From: Gemmatimonadota bacterium
GTDB taxonomy: Bacteria > Gemmatimonadota > Gemmatimonadetes > Gemmatimonadales > GWC2-71-9
Direction: 5' to 3'
Assembly (NCBI GenBank): GCA_003169895.1
Contig: PNAE01000007.1
Coordinates: forward strand, 940,314 to 1,004,313
DNA: 64,000 nucleotides
The notes below the pieces were generated by a model that saw only the letters and a list, made by a program, of their open reading frames with translations, did not search any database and was not told the origin of the DNA. Shown in pieces: positions 8,186 through 17,693 of the stretch; the stretch's first letter is position 1; each line of letters opens with the position of its first letter. The translations under genes were made by a program, and so were the position numbers.

Positions 8186-8887
8186 ATGGCGCCCGGCCAG
8201 AAACCGTTCTATATCGCCCTCGCGGTCGTCGTCGTCGCCGGCGGCCTGTTTATTACCAGCCGGGTTCGCAGCGCCCGCTCCGTCTCGATCCCCGCGAATG
8301 TTGTGGTAACGGCCGCCGACACCTCCGGGTTCCGCGGCTATCTGCTCGGCGCGTCGAGCGCGCCGGTCGAGATCGCAGAGTATGCCGACTACCAGTGCCC
8401 GCATTGCGCGGATTTCGATCAGGTGCAGTTCCCCGACATCAAGGCCCGCCTGATCGATGTCGGCAAGGCCCGCCTGCGGTTCCGCGACTTTCCGATCGAG
8501 GGCGACCAGAGTCGCGTGGCGGCGCATGCCGCGGCGTGCGCCAGTGACCAGGACAAGTTCTGGCAGGTCAAGGAAGGATTGTTCCGCCGCCAGACCGACT
8601 GGGCGTTGCATACCAACCCGATGCCGGTGATCACCGACATCATCAAGGCCGCCGGCCTCGACGTCAACTCCTGGAACGCGTGCATGCAGTCGGCCAAGTA
8701 CGCCGGCCGCATCCAGGCGTCATACAACGAGGGGGCCAAGCTCGGTGTCAACGCCACGCCGTCCTTCCTGATCGGCGGGCGGATCTACAGCAGCATCAGC
8801 AGCGATGAAATCGTGAAGCTGGTCGATTCGCTGGTCGCCGCGGCTCCCCACTCTCCCGGCGCGACAACTCCTCTCGGCGGCCAATGA
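8186..8887 (+). CDS. DsbA-like membrane-anchored thioredoxin-fold protein
   Basis: A 233-residue protein with an N-terminal signal anchor (FYIALAVVVVAGGLFI, residues 8-23) and a periplasmic thioredoxin fold. The active site is Cys71-Pro-His-Cys74 in EYADYQCPHCADFDQ, the motif of DsbA and of DsbG/BdbD-like oxidoreductases. The cis-proline region is GVNATPSFLIGGR. It should oxidise or isomerise disulphides in exported proteins. The ATG at 8186 is preferred because it places the anchor at the N-terminus; an in-frame GTG at 8114 would add 24 Arg/Pro-rich residues. It overlaps the kup gene by ATGA, though the two functions are not obviously related. Confidence 0.88.
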   Translation: MAPGQKPFYIALAVVVVAGGLFITSRVRSARSVSIPANVVVTAADTSGFRGYLLGASSAPVEIAEYADYQCPHCADFDQVQFPDIKARLIDVGKARLRFRDFPIEGDQSRVAAHAAACASDQDKFWQVKEGLFRRQTDWALHTNPMPVITDIIKAAGLDVNSWNACMQSAKYAGRIQASYNEGAKLGVNATPSFLIGGRIYSSISSDEIVKLVDSLVAAAPHSPGATTPLGGQ

Positions 8888-10815
8888 CCGCTGATCGCAA
8901 GCCGCCATCGGGCAAGGTCCTCGCCGGCCTTGCCCTCGCGGCGTTGGGAGTCGTTTACGGTGACATCGGCACGTCACCTCTCTATGCCCTGAAGGAATGC
9001 TTCAATGGCGCCCACGCGGTGCCGCTGTCACCCGAGAACGTCCTCGGCGTGCTGTCGCTGGTGTTCTGGTCGCTCAATTTCGTCATCTCGTTCAAGTACA
9101 TCGCGATGGTGCTGCGCGCCGACAATCAGGGCGAGGGCGGCATCCTCGCGCTGCTCGCGCTGGTCCGGCCGCGCGGGACGACGGGGCATCATCGCGAGCT
9201 GCTGCTGATGCTCGGCCTGTTCGGCGCCGCACTGCTCTACGGTGACGGCGTGATCACACCCGCGATTTCGGTGCTGTCGGCGGTGGAAGGCCTTCACGTC
9301 GCGACCCCGGCGTTCCAGCTCTGGATCGTGCCGCTCACGGTCGGCATTCTGACCGCCTTGTTCTGGATCCAGAAGCGCGGGACGGCGAGCGTGGGGAAGA
9401 TGTTCGGTCCGCTGATGGTGCTCTGGTTCGGCTGTCTCGCCGCGCTTGGCATCCACGGGATCGTGCAGCATCCCGGTGTGGTCGCGGCACTGAATCCGCT
9501 CCACGCACTCGCCTACCTCCAGCGCAACGGCCTGCACAGCCTCTTCGTGCTGGGTTCGGTGTTCCTGGTGCTGACCGGTGGCGAAGCACTGTACGCCGAC
9601 ATGGGGCACATCGGACGCCTGCCGATCCAGGTGGCGTGGTATTGCTTCGTCCTCCCGGCGCTGATGCTCAACTATCTCGGGCAAGGCGCGGTACTGCTGG
9701 CGCGCGGGCAGGGTGCCGTGCCCAACCCGTTCTACAGCGTGGTGCCCCCCTGGGCGCTCTATCCAATGGTCGTGATTGCGACCATGGCCGCAACCATCGC
9801 CTCGCAGGCGTTGATCTCGGGAGCGTTCTCGCTGACGCAACAGGCGATGCAACTGGGCTTCGTTCCGCGCATGCGGCTGGTCCATACCTCACGCAGCCAG
9901 ATTGGTCAGATCTACATGCCTGGCATCAACTGGACGCTCTGGCTGGGCACGATCGCCCTGGTGCTGGCGTTCCGATCGTCCGACAACCTCGCGGCAACGT
10001 ACGGTGTCGCGGTTACCGGCACCATGTTGATCACGACCATCCTGTTCGCCGTGGTCCAATATCGCATCTGGCACTGGCCGCTTCCGGGCGTGCTCGCGCT
10101 GACGTCACTGTTCCTGGTGGTCGATGTGGCGTTCTTCGGCGCCAACATGATCAAGTTTGTCGAAGGAGGGTGGTTCCCGCTGGCCGCGGCCGCGGTGATC
10201 TACCTGTTGATGAGCACATGGCGTCGGGGACGCCAGCAGGTGATCGGGATCCTGACCGACGCCTCGCTGCCGCTCGACCTCTTCGTACCCGACATCGACC
10301 GGCGAAAGCCGCCGCGCGTCCCGGGCGTTGCGGTCTTCATGACGTCGATTCCCGACATGGCGCCGCCCGTGCTGCTGCACCATCTCAAGCACAACAAGAT
10401 GTTGCACGAGAAGGTCATTCTGATGACCCTGACGTCACGCGACATTCCGCAGATCGCCGAGTCCGACCGGGTGGTGGTGGAAGCGAGAGGTGCCGGCATC
10501 TATCAGGTCACGGCGCGCTATGGTTTCATGGAATCACCCAACGTGCCGCGGATCCTCGAGACGGTCGCGCAACGGTTGCATGAGCCGGGCGAACCGGCGC
10601 CCTCGCTCAAGATGCACGACGTGACGTTCTACCTCGGACGCGAGACCCTGATCGTCCTGCCGCGCCAGCCCGGCGCCGCGCCACCGCCGGGCGCGATGCC
10701 ACCATGGCGCGCGGAACTGTTTGCCGTGATGAGCCGCAATGCGCTCAGCGCCGCGAACTTCTTCGGCTTGCCGCCCAACCGGGTCGTCGAGCTGGGGGCG
10801 CAGATACAGGTCTGA
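8884..10815 (+). CDS. kup: Kup potassium uptake transporter
   Basis: A 643-residue K+/H+ symporter. The family signature is near the N-terminus (GVVYGDIGTSPLYALKE, about residues 22-38) and continues with ADNQGEGGILALLAL and LLYGDGVITPAISVLSAVEG. About twelve membrane helices follow, up to VIYLLMSTWRRGRQQV near residue 450. The C-terminal cytosolic domain begins about residue 465 (PRVPGVAVFMTSIPDMAPP). Length and motif order are typical. The TGA stop lies at the first unit of a downstream heptamer array (10812-10860). Confidence 0.97.
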   Translation: MTADRKPPSGKVLAGLALAALGVVYGDIGTSPLYALKECFNGAHAVPLSPENVLGVLSLVFWSLNFVISFKYIAMVLRADNQGEGGILALLALVRPRGTTGHHRELLLMLGLFGAALLYGDGVITPAISVLSAVEGLHVATPAFQLWIVPLTVGILTALFWIQKRGTASVGKMFGPLMVLWFGCLAALGIHGIVQHPGVVAALNPLHALAYLQRNGLHSLFVLGSVFLVLTGGEALYADMGHIGRLPIQVAWYCFVLPALMLNYLGQGAVLLARGQGAVPNPFYSVVPPWALYPMVVIATMAATIASQALISGAFSLTQQAMQLGFVPRMRLVHTSRSQIGQIYMPGINWTLWLGTIALVLAFRSSDNLAATYGVAVTGTMLITTILFAVVQYRIWHWPLPGVLALTSLFLVVDVAFFGANMIKFVEGGWFPLAAAAVIYLLMSTWRRGRQQVIGILTDASLPLDLFVPDIDRRKPPRVPGVAVFMTSIPDMAPPVLLHHLKHNKMLHEKVILMTLTSRDIPQIAESDRVVVEARGAGIYQVTARYGFMESPNVPRILETVAQRLHEPGEPAPSLKMHDVTFYLGRETLIVLPRQPGAAPPPGAMPPWRAELFAVMSRNALSAANFFGLPPNRVVELGAQIQV

Positions 10816-10860
10816 GACGAGAGACGAGAGACGAGAGACGTGAGATGTGAGACGTGAGAA
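10812..10860 (+). repeat. Heptamer array (GAGACGA/GAGACGT units)
   Basis: About seven consecutive seven-base units: CTGAGACGAGAGACGAGAGA, three more of the same register, then GACGTGAGATGTGAGACGTG. It contains the kup stop codon and lies between the convergent kup and TetR genes. No good inverted partner is visible nearby. Because the unit is seven bases and contains TGA, all three frames are stopped within 21 bases. Confidence 0.85.
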
Positions 10861-10899
10861 GGTGGCACCCCGCGGAATCCTCTGCTCCCTTCTTCCTGC

Positions 10900-11556
10900 T
10901 TACGCCGTCTCCGCTTCCGCCAGGCTTGCGGCGAGCAGTGCCCGCGCGGTCCAGAGCGTCACGCGCTCGGCGGCCGCCGGTGTGAGGCCTTGCGTGTCCT
11001 GCAGCAGAAACAGCGAATCCATCCCGACGCATGATACCAGGGCCGATACGAGGCGGATGAACCGGCGCTCACCGAGGCGGGCGCGCACCGGTGCCACCGC
11101 GGATGTCAGCCATTCCACGCGCCGATAGCCGCGCACCGGGCGGGTGCCGGTCTTCCGCCCCGTGGTGAGGCGAATCATCGTCCGCAGCAACGCGGTATGC
11201 TCGAGTGCCAGGCGATGCATCACTCGCACAGTGGCGGCGAGCTGCAGCTCCGCCTGCCCGACGTCGTCAAGCGTCCCCGCTGCGGCCGGCAATGCCGCCG
11301 CCATGGCGGCCTCCACTTCCGGTCGCAGCGCCTCGAGCGATGCTTCGATCAGCAGCTGATCCTGGGTGGGGAAATACCGGTATGCGGTTCGCCGTGAGAT
11401 ATCCGCTGCGTCGGCCACGTCGACCACCGACGGAGTCTGCCCGGCGGCAATGAGTCGTGCGGCGCTGGCGAGCAGAGCCATCCGGGTTCGACGCTTCTGA
11501 CCGCTGCGAGGGTCCGCCGGAGCGACGGCGTCCTGCCGACGGGATTTTGGGGACAT
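10900..11556 (-). CDS. TetR family transcriptional regulator
   Basis: A 218-residue TetR-type regulator. The DNA-binding domain is at about residues 22-68 (RMALLASAARLIAAGQTPSV, then ADISRRTAYRYFPTQDQLLI). The C-terminal ligand domain is rich in Ala and Leu. The ATG at 11556 has GGAG eight bases upstream. A GTG at 11613 would add 19 residues but lies inside the palindromic operator and is rejected. It is divergent from the lipoprotein gene at 11726 and shares the nested palindrome at 11603-11647, so it probably controls both itself and that lipoprotein. Confidence 0.88.
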   Translation of the reverse strand: MSPKSRRQDAVAPADPRSGQKRRTRMALLASAARLIAAGQTPSVVDVADAADISRRTAYRYFPTQDQLLIEASLEALRPEVEAAMAAALPAAAGTLDDVGQAELQLAATVRVMHRLALEHTALLRTMIRLTTGRKTGTRPVRGYRRVEWLTSAVAPVRARLGERRFIRLVSALVSCVGMDSLFLLQDTQGLTPAAAERVTLWTARALLAASLAEAETA

Positions 11557-11602
11557 CGATGGCTCCGGCTTGACAGGGAATCGGGCGAAACGTAGCTTGA
11601 CT

Positions 11603-11647
11603 GGAAATGGCACACTAGTGTCATGACGACACTAAACTGCCATTTCC
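11603..11647. promoter_or_regulatory. Nested palindromic operator between TetR and lipoprotein genes
   Basis: Inner dyad: TAGTGTC (11616-11622), five-base spacer ATGAC, GACACTA (11628-11634), a perfect 7-base inverted repeat. Outer dyad: GGAAATGGC (11603-11611) and GCCATTTCC (11639-11647), a perfect 9-base inverted repeat around the same region. A further perfect 10-base palindrome, ACACTAGTGT, overlaps at 11612-11621. The inner element has the size and form of a TetR dimer operator. Confidence 0.75.
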
Positions 11648-11725
11648 TTGGTTGCGCCCAGCGGTCCGGCACCGGCGCGAGCCCAGGCCTGCGAGTCGGT
11701 GCTGGCATGCAAGAGGGAGAAGTCC

Positions 11726-12523
11726 ATGACGTCGTATCACAGACGCGCGCTGGCAATCGGTGCCGCCGCCTGCGGGCTCGCCGTCGCGACCGGGGCGATC
11801 GTCACGGCATGCTCCAGCGATGCCGGTGCGAATCAGGGCCCAAGCACGCAATACGGCACGCCGGTCACGGTCGGCAATGGCAACGCCCGATCATACCTCG
11901 TGCTGCAGAACGGCACGCCGACCGAGCTGGGTGTGGCGCTGAGCCAGGGCGCCCTGGATAGCCTGCCGATGACGCCGAAGATGGGTGGGTATGAGTTTCT
12001 CTTGCCGCTCCCGGCGGGCAACACCACGCAGTTCCAGGTGGTCGGATTGAATTGGAACCCAACGGGCCATCCGCCGCCGATGGTTTACACGGTGCCGCAT
12101 TTCGACTTCCATTTCTACATGACGTCGCTGGCGGACCGCAACGCCATCGATCCCTCGGATCCCGCGTTTGCCACCAAGGCCGCCAGCCTCCCTGCCGCCG
12201 ACTTCCGGCTGGCCGGCTACGTCGCCGATCCTCCGGCGAATGCGATCCCGCACATGGGCTTGCACTGGACCGATTCGAACGCCCCGGAATTTCACGGCCA
12301 ACCCTTTACCCGGACGTTCATCACGGGATCATGGAACGGTCAGTTCACCTTCTTCGAGCCGATGGTGACCCGGGCATATCTCCTGACCAATCCGGACGAG
12401 GTAGTGCCGGTGGGAAGCGCATCGCAACGGGCTATCAGCGGGTACTACCCGGCGGCGTACCGCGTGACCTGGGACGCCGCGAAGGCGGAGTGGCACATCG
12501 CACTCGCCAGCCTGACGCATTGA
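11726..12523 (+). CDS. Predicted lipoprotein with TTHB210-like (DUF5602) domain
   Basis: A 265-residue protein starting at an ATG with AGAGGGAGA upstream. The signal ends in a lipobox at Cys29 (ATGAIVTAC), so it is a lipid-anchored envelope protein. The mature part contains GYEFLLPLPAGN, VPHFDFHFYM, IPHMGLHWTDS and GQFTFFEPMVTRAYL. The His/Asp-rich arrangement (HFDFHFY, HMGLHW) recalls the DUF5602/TTHB210-like domain, whose members in Thermus are induced under control of an extracytoplasmic regulator. That assignment is from memory of the motif pattern and is moderately confident. The paired histidines could bind a metal. It is probably derepressed by the divergent TetR protein. Confidence 0.75.
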   Translation: MTSYHRRALAIGAAACGLAVATGAIVTACSSDAGANQGPSTQYGTPVTVGNGNARSYLVLQNGTPTELGVALSQGALDSLPMTPKMGGYEFLLPLPAGNTTQFQVVGLNWNPTGHPPPMVYTVPHFDFHFYMTSLADRNAIDPSDPAFATKAASLPAADFRLAGYVADPPANAIPHMGLHWTDSNAPEFHGQPFTRTFITGSWNGQFTFFEPMVTRAYLLTNPDEVVPVGSASQRAISGYYPAAYRVTWDAAKAEWHIALASLTH

Positions 12524-12543
12524 CGATCGCGGCGCCCGAAAAA

Positions 12544-12679
12544 CGAGAGACGACGGACGAGAGACGTGAGACGTGAGACGTGAGACGTGAGACGTGAGAC
12601 GTGAGACGAGACAACGGCTACCACCTGGAGCCAAGGATAGCAACGATCCACTTCTCTCGTCTCTCGTCTCTCGTCTCTC

Positions 12680-12681
<2 letters not shown>
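12544..12681. repeat. Inverted pair of heptamer arrays
   Basis: Left arm 12544-12614 holds about ten units of GAGACGT/GAGACGA, including six GACGTGA repeats in a row. A 37-base unrelated spacer follows, then the right arm 12652-12681 (CTCTCGT repeats) in the opposite orientation. A transcript could fold into a stem of roughly 25 base pairs. It lies between two convergent genes (lipoprotein and acs), where it could end transcription from both sides. The acs stop codon is at the edge of the right arm. Confidence 0.85.
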
Positions 12682-14626
<1,945 letters not shown>

Positions 14627-14737
14627 GACGAGGAAGCTGCGGCTGGCTGGGACGATGGGAAAGGGGGGGGTGCGAACCGATGCGTTGTTGCCACAGTTGC
14701 GCCGCAACCGCGGGCGGGCGTGGTATTGGCAAGGCCC

Positions 14738-15091
14738 TTGCTAGTTCTCCCGGCACCCTGGGCTGGAGGCCCTCTGTCCGTTTCGACCACGCAGCCCCAT
14801 ATCCGGGTGCTGCAGGCGCCCGAAAATCTCGGCCTTGTCACCCGCGACGCGTTTCGTCAGCAGGCCAACAGCCTCCTCGACGAAATGGGCGTCGGGCGGG
14901 GACAGCTCGTCGTGGACATGGCGGCCATGAAAGAGATCGACTCCTCGGGCCTGAGCGCCCTCGTGATGGTCCACCGTCACGCCGCCGAACGGCGCCAGCA
15001 GGTGATGCTCCGCAACGTCGGCCCCGAGATCGAATTCCTCCTTGTCCTTACCAAGCTCGATGATCTCTTTCTCTTCGCGTCCGACTCATAG
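14738..15091 (+). CDS. STAS-domain protein (anti-sigma factor antagonist type)
   Basis: About 117 residues, almost entirely a STAS domain: [71 protein letters not shown]. The DSSG motif carries the serine that is phosphorylated in SpoIIAA/RsbV-type antagonists, which release a sigma factor by binding its anti-sigma kinase. No kinase gene is nearby. The start is uncertain: TTG at 14738 is used here, but a CTG at 14774 four bases after GGAGG, or a GTG at 14720, are possible. The function also fits the MlaB-like phospholipid-transport branch. Confidence 0.75.
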   Translation: MLVLPAPWAGGPLSVSTTQPHIRVLQAPENLGLVTRDAFRQQANSLLDEMGVGRGQLVVDMAAMKEIDSSGLSALVMVHRHAAERRQQVMLRNVGPEIEFLLVLTKLDDLFLFASDS

Positions 15092-15115
15092 ATTCAGGCC
15101 GACATAGGCGTTTCA

Positions 15116-15410
15116 GGCCGGCGGAGGCGCGGGCGGGCAGGTCATTACGGCCACTGCGCTTCGCAGGCGCGGCCGCATCAGGTCTTGCGCCCCCGGTCTG
15201 ATCACGAAGTGGCGGCCGCTGGCTCAGCGACGCGGCCTCCACGACCCGCCCGCCCGCGCCTCCGCCGGCCAGCGTGCGCTGTGGGAAGAGGTGTCCGAAG
15301 GGCCGCCTCGCTGAGCCAGCGGCCGCCGCACGGCAAGCCAACCATGTTCGCAAGACGTTCTGCGGCCGCGCCTGCGAAGCGCAGCGGCCCGTAGCGACAC
15401 CTCTTCCCAC
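15116..15410. repeat. Interleaved palindromic mosaic element
   Basis: This fills most of the 395-base gap between the STAS gene and ccmA. Four pairs of inverted segments are interleaved. A 15116-15143 pairs with A' 15243-15270 (27 of 28). B 15149-15177 pairs with B' 15361-15389 (28 of 29), and the pairing continues outward through GTCTTGCG at 15182-15189. C 15212-15237 pairs with C' 15301-15326 (25 of 26). D 15281-15295 pairs with D' 15396-15410 (15 of 15). The order A-B-C-A'-D-C'-B'-D' cannot fold as one simple hairpin. No open frame here looks coding. The near-perfect arms imply recent origin or selection. Confidence 0.85.
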
Positions 15411-15471
15411 CGAGGAGTACGCACCAGCGTCGAAGCGCGCCAGTGCACCGGCCCGGGCTCCCCATGCCGCC

Positions 15472-15477
15472 TATTAT
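15472..15477 (+). promoter_or_regulatory. Possible -10 element of a leaderless ccm transcript
   Basis: TATTAT stands out in GC-rich sequence and ends nine bases before the A of the ccmA ATG at 15487. Initiation six to eight bases downstream would put the first transcribed base at or next to the start codon. There is no Shine-Dalgarno sequence, and no convincing -35 was found. Confidence 0.4.
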
Positions 15478-15486
15478 TCCCGCTAC

Positions 15487-16200
15487 ATGACCTCAATCCA
15501 GGCGCCCATCGTCGATGCCCGTGGACTCGAGCGGCGGTTCGGGCACGTGGTGGCCTTGCGATCGGTCGACCTGACCGTGCGTTCCGGCGAGGTCGTGTTG
15601 CTCGCGGGCCCCAACGGCGCCGGGAAATCGACGTTGCTGCGTTGCATCGCGGGACTCACCCGGCCGACGCGTGGCACCGTGCGAATCCAGGATCAGCAGC
15701 TGCGGCTTGACCCCGCCGCCCGCTCGGCGGTCGGTTTCTTGTCGCATCAGAACCTCTTGTATGACGACCTCACTGCGCGGGAGAACCTGCGTTTCGCGGC
15801 GCGGCTCCATGGCCTCGACGCCGTGGAGCGACGGGTGATGGATGCGCTCGACGCTGCGGGACTGACGCAACGCGCCGATACGCGCGTCGGGGTGTTGTCC
15901 CATGGCATGCGCCAGCGGCTGTCGATCGCGCGGGCCACGCTGCATGCCCCGGCGGTCCTGCTGCTCGACGAGCCGTTTACCGGCCTCGATGCCATGTCGG
16001 CCGAGCTGCTGCGCACCGGCATCGCGGACGACGTCCAGCGCGGTCGCGCGGTCATGTGCGTGACACACCAGCCCGCCGAGATCTGGCAGCTTGCCACGCG
16101 GGTCGTCGTGCTCGACCGCGGTGTCGTGAAAGCGGACATGCCGCGGCCGCCGGCGCTCGAGGATTTTCTCGCCCGCTTCCGCCAGTTGCTCGCAGCGTGA
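15487..16200 (+). CDS. ccmA: Heme exporter ATP-binding protein CcmA
   Basis: A 237-residue ABC ATPase that, with CcmB and CcmC, drives release of holo-CcmE during cytochrome c maturation at the inner membrane. Walker A is AGPNGAGKSTLLRCIAGL (about residues 40-57), the signature LSHGMRQRLSIARA, and Walker B AVLLLDEPFTGLDAMS. FLSHQNLLYDDLTARENLRF is typical of CcmA. The signature has LSHGM in place of LSGGQ, a common CcmA variation. The ATG at 15487 is chosen because the open frame upstream runs through the palindromic mosaic. ccmBCD follow with overlaps. Confidence 0.93.
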   Translation: MTSIQAPIVDARGLERRFGHVVALRSVDLTVRSGEVVLLAGPNGAGKSTLLRCIAGLTRPTRGTVRIQDQQLRLDPAARSAVGFLSHQNLLYDDLTARENLRFAARLHGLDAVERRVMDALDAAGLTQRADTRVGVLSHGMRQRLSIARATLHAPAVLLLDEPFTGLDAMSAELLRTGIADDVQRGRAVMCVTHQPAEIWQLATRVVVLDRGVVKADMPRPPALEDFLARFRQLLAA

Positions 16201-16874
16201 CGGTCGGTCGCGCGGCACTCGCGATCGCGGCAAAGGACCTGCGCATCGAATGGCGGCACCGCACCGCCTTCGCGACCTCGGTGGTGTTCGCCGTGCTGGT
16301 CCTGATGGTGTTCGTGTTCGCCCGGGACCAGGGAAGCGTTTCCCTCACCACGCTGGCGCCGACGGTGCTCTGGGTGATGCTTGCGCTCGCGACCGTGGTA
16401 ACCCTCAATCGCGCCTTCCTGCTCGAGCGCGAGAACGCCGCCCTCGACGGCATCCTGCTCGCGCCGGTGTCGGCGACCGCACTGTTCTGGGGCAAGTGGC
16501 TCGCGAACATCGCCCTCGTGATGGTGGTCGAGGCCGTGGCGATTCCATTGTGGGTGATGTTCTTCAACGTCGAACCAAGTGTCCGCCTGGCCGGCATCGG
16601 TGCTGTCGCCGTGCTCGCCGCGATCGGCTTCACGGCGCCGGGGACGCTGTTTTCCGCGATGGCCGTGCGTACGCGCTTTGCCGAGTTGCTCCTGCCGGTG
16701 TTGCTGCTGCCGTTTGTCATCCCGCCATTGTTCTTCGCGTCGCAAGCGACCGTGCGCATCCTCGGCGATGCGCCGGCGGGCGACATCTGGGGTTGGCTTA
16801 GATTGCTGGCGCTCTATGACATCGCGTTCCTGGCGCTGGCCACGATGCTCTTCCCGATGGTGATGGATCAATGA
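16197..16874 (+). CDS. ccmB: Heme exporter permease CcmB
   Basis: A 225-residue membrane subunit of the cytochrome c maturation ABC complex. The GTG at 16197 overlaps the ccmA stop (GTGA). Six hydrophobic segments can be read, including FATSVVFAVLVLMVFVFA, TVLWVMLALATVVTLNRAF, GKWLANIALVMVVEAVAIPL, LLLPVLLLPFVIPPLFFAS and LALYDIAFLALATMLFPMV. The phrase FLLERENAALDGILLAPVS after the second helix is a CcmB hallmark. Its stop overlaps ccmC by ATGA. Confidence 0.92.
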   Translation: MTVGRAALAIAAKDLRIEWRHRTAFATSVVFAVLVLMVFVFARDQGSVSLTTLAPTVLWVMLALATVVTLNRAFLLERENAALDGILLAPVSATALFWGKWLANIALVMVVEAVAIPLWVMFFNVEPSVRLAGIGAVAVLAAIGFTAPGTLFSAMAVRTRFAELLLPVLLLPFVIPPLFFASQATVRILGDAPAGDIWGWLRLLALYDIAFLALATMLFPMVMDQ

Positions 16875-17593
16875 CTCCTGAATTCGACGCGATCGATCGC
16901 ATCATGCGCCGTGGCCGCGCCATCATGCTGGCCGGGTTGCTTGCTGTGGCCGGCATCTACGTGGTGGCCTTGCGGTACACGCCACCCGAAGCGCATCAGG
17001 GCCTCGCCTTCAAGATCATCTACGTGCACGCGCCGGCGGCGTGGGCAATGGAAATGGCCTTCGTCCTCGTCGGCGTGGTGGGCGCCCTGTATTTCTGGCT
17101 GCGCGACCCCCGCCTCGACGTCTTCGGCGAGGCCTCCGCGACCGTCGGCATGGTGTTCGGGACGGTGCTGCTGACGACAGGACCGATCTGGGGCCGGACC
17201 ATCTGGGGCGCCTGGTGGGCGTGGGATCCGCGGCTCACCTTCACGCTGCTCCTCTACCTGCTGTTCGCGGGCTACTTCGCGCTCCGTTCCGCGCTGCGTG
17301 ATCCGGTGGAGCGGGCCCGATTCGGTGCGGTCATCGGCATCATGGGCACCGTGCTGGTGCCATTCATTCATCTCACCGTCTACCTGTTCAACTCGCAGCA
17401 TCCGCTGCCGGTGCTCGGCCGGCCGCCGTGCCCGCCCGACAAGCCGGGGTGCGAGCCATCGCTGCCATGGGTCCTGCTCAAGCCGCTTTTGCTGTCCTTT
17501 GGCGCCTTCACGATGCTGTATGTGGGATTCGTGATGACGCGATATGGCATCGGGCTCCGCGATGCCGCCACGGAGGCGCGCGATGCCGAATAA
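16871..17593 (+). CDS. ccmC: Heme-handling protein CcmC
   Basis: A 240-residue six-helix membrane protein that presents heme to CcmE. The tryptophan-rich WWD signature is present (GRTIWGAWWAWDPRLTFTLL, about residues 107-126). The conserved periplasmic histidines are in IYVHAPAAW and VPFIHLTVYLFNSQHP. The segment CPPDKPGCEPSLPW is a small insertion in the last periplasmic loop with two cysteines. It overlaps ccmB upstream and ccmD downstream. No ccmE, ccmF, ccmG or ccmH lies in this window, so the rest of the pathway must be elsewhere. Confidence 0.94.
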   Translation: MTPEFDAIDRIMRRGRAIMLAGLLAVAGIYVVALRYTPPEAHQGLAFKIIYVHAPAAWAMEMAFVLVGVVGALYFWLRDPRLDVFGEASATVGMVFGTVLLTTGPIWGRTIWGAWWAWDPRLTFTLLLYLLFAGYFALRSALRDPVERARFGAVIGIMGTVLVPFIHLTVYLFNSQHPLPVLGRPPCPPDKPGCEPSLPWVLLKPLLLSFGAFTMLYVGFVMTRYGIGLRDAATEARDAE

Positions 17594-17681
17594 TGGCAAC
17601 TACCTCACTGCGGCCTACGTCGTAGCCGCCGTGATTCTCCTCGCCTTCGCATGGAGTCTTTGGCGGAAGAGCGGGAAGTAG
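17583..17681 (+). CDS. ccmD: Heme exporter small subunit CcmD
   Basis: A 32-residue single-pass membrane peptide reading MPNNGNYLTAAYVVAAVILL then AFAWSLWRKSGK. The pattern is that of CcmD: a short N-terminus containing Tyr, one hydrophobic helix, and a basic C-terminus. It overlaps the last eleven bases of ccmC, exactly where ccmD is expected. CcmD is needed for release of holo-CcmE from CcmABC. It is too short for most automatic size cut-offs. The aquaporin gene ends 13 bases further on from the opposite strand. Confidence 0.85.
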   Translation: MPNNGNYLTAAYVVAAVILLAFAWSLWRKSGK

Positions 17682-17693
17682 TTACCATCTCCC

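Noticed and set aside
15274..15486. N-terminal extension of CcmA
   Set aside because: The extra residues come from the palindromic mosaic; the ATG at 15487 matches normal CcmA length.
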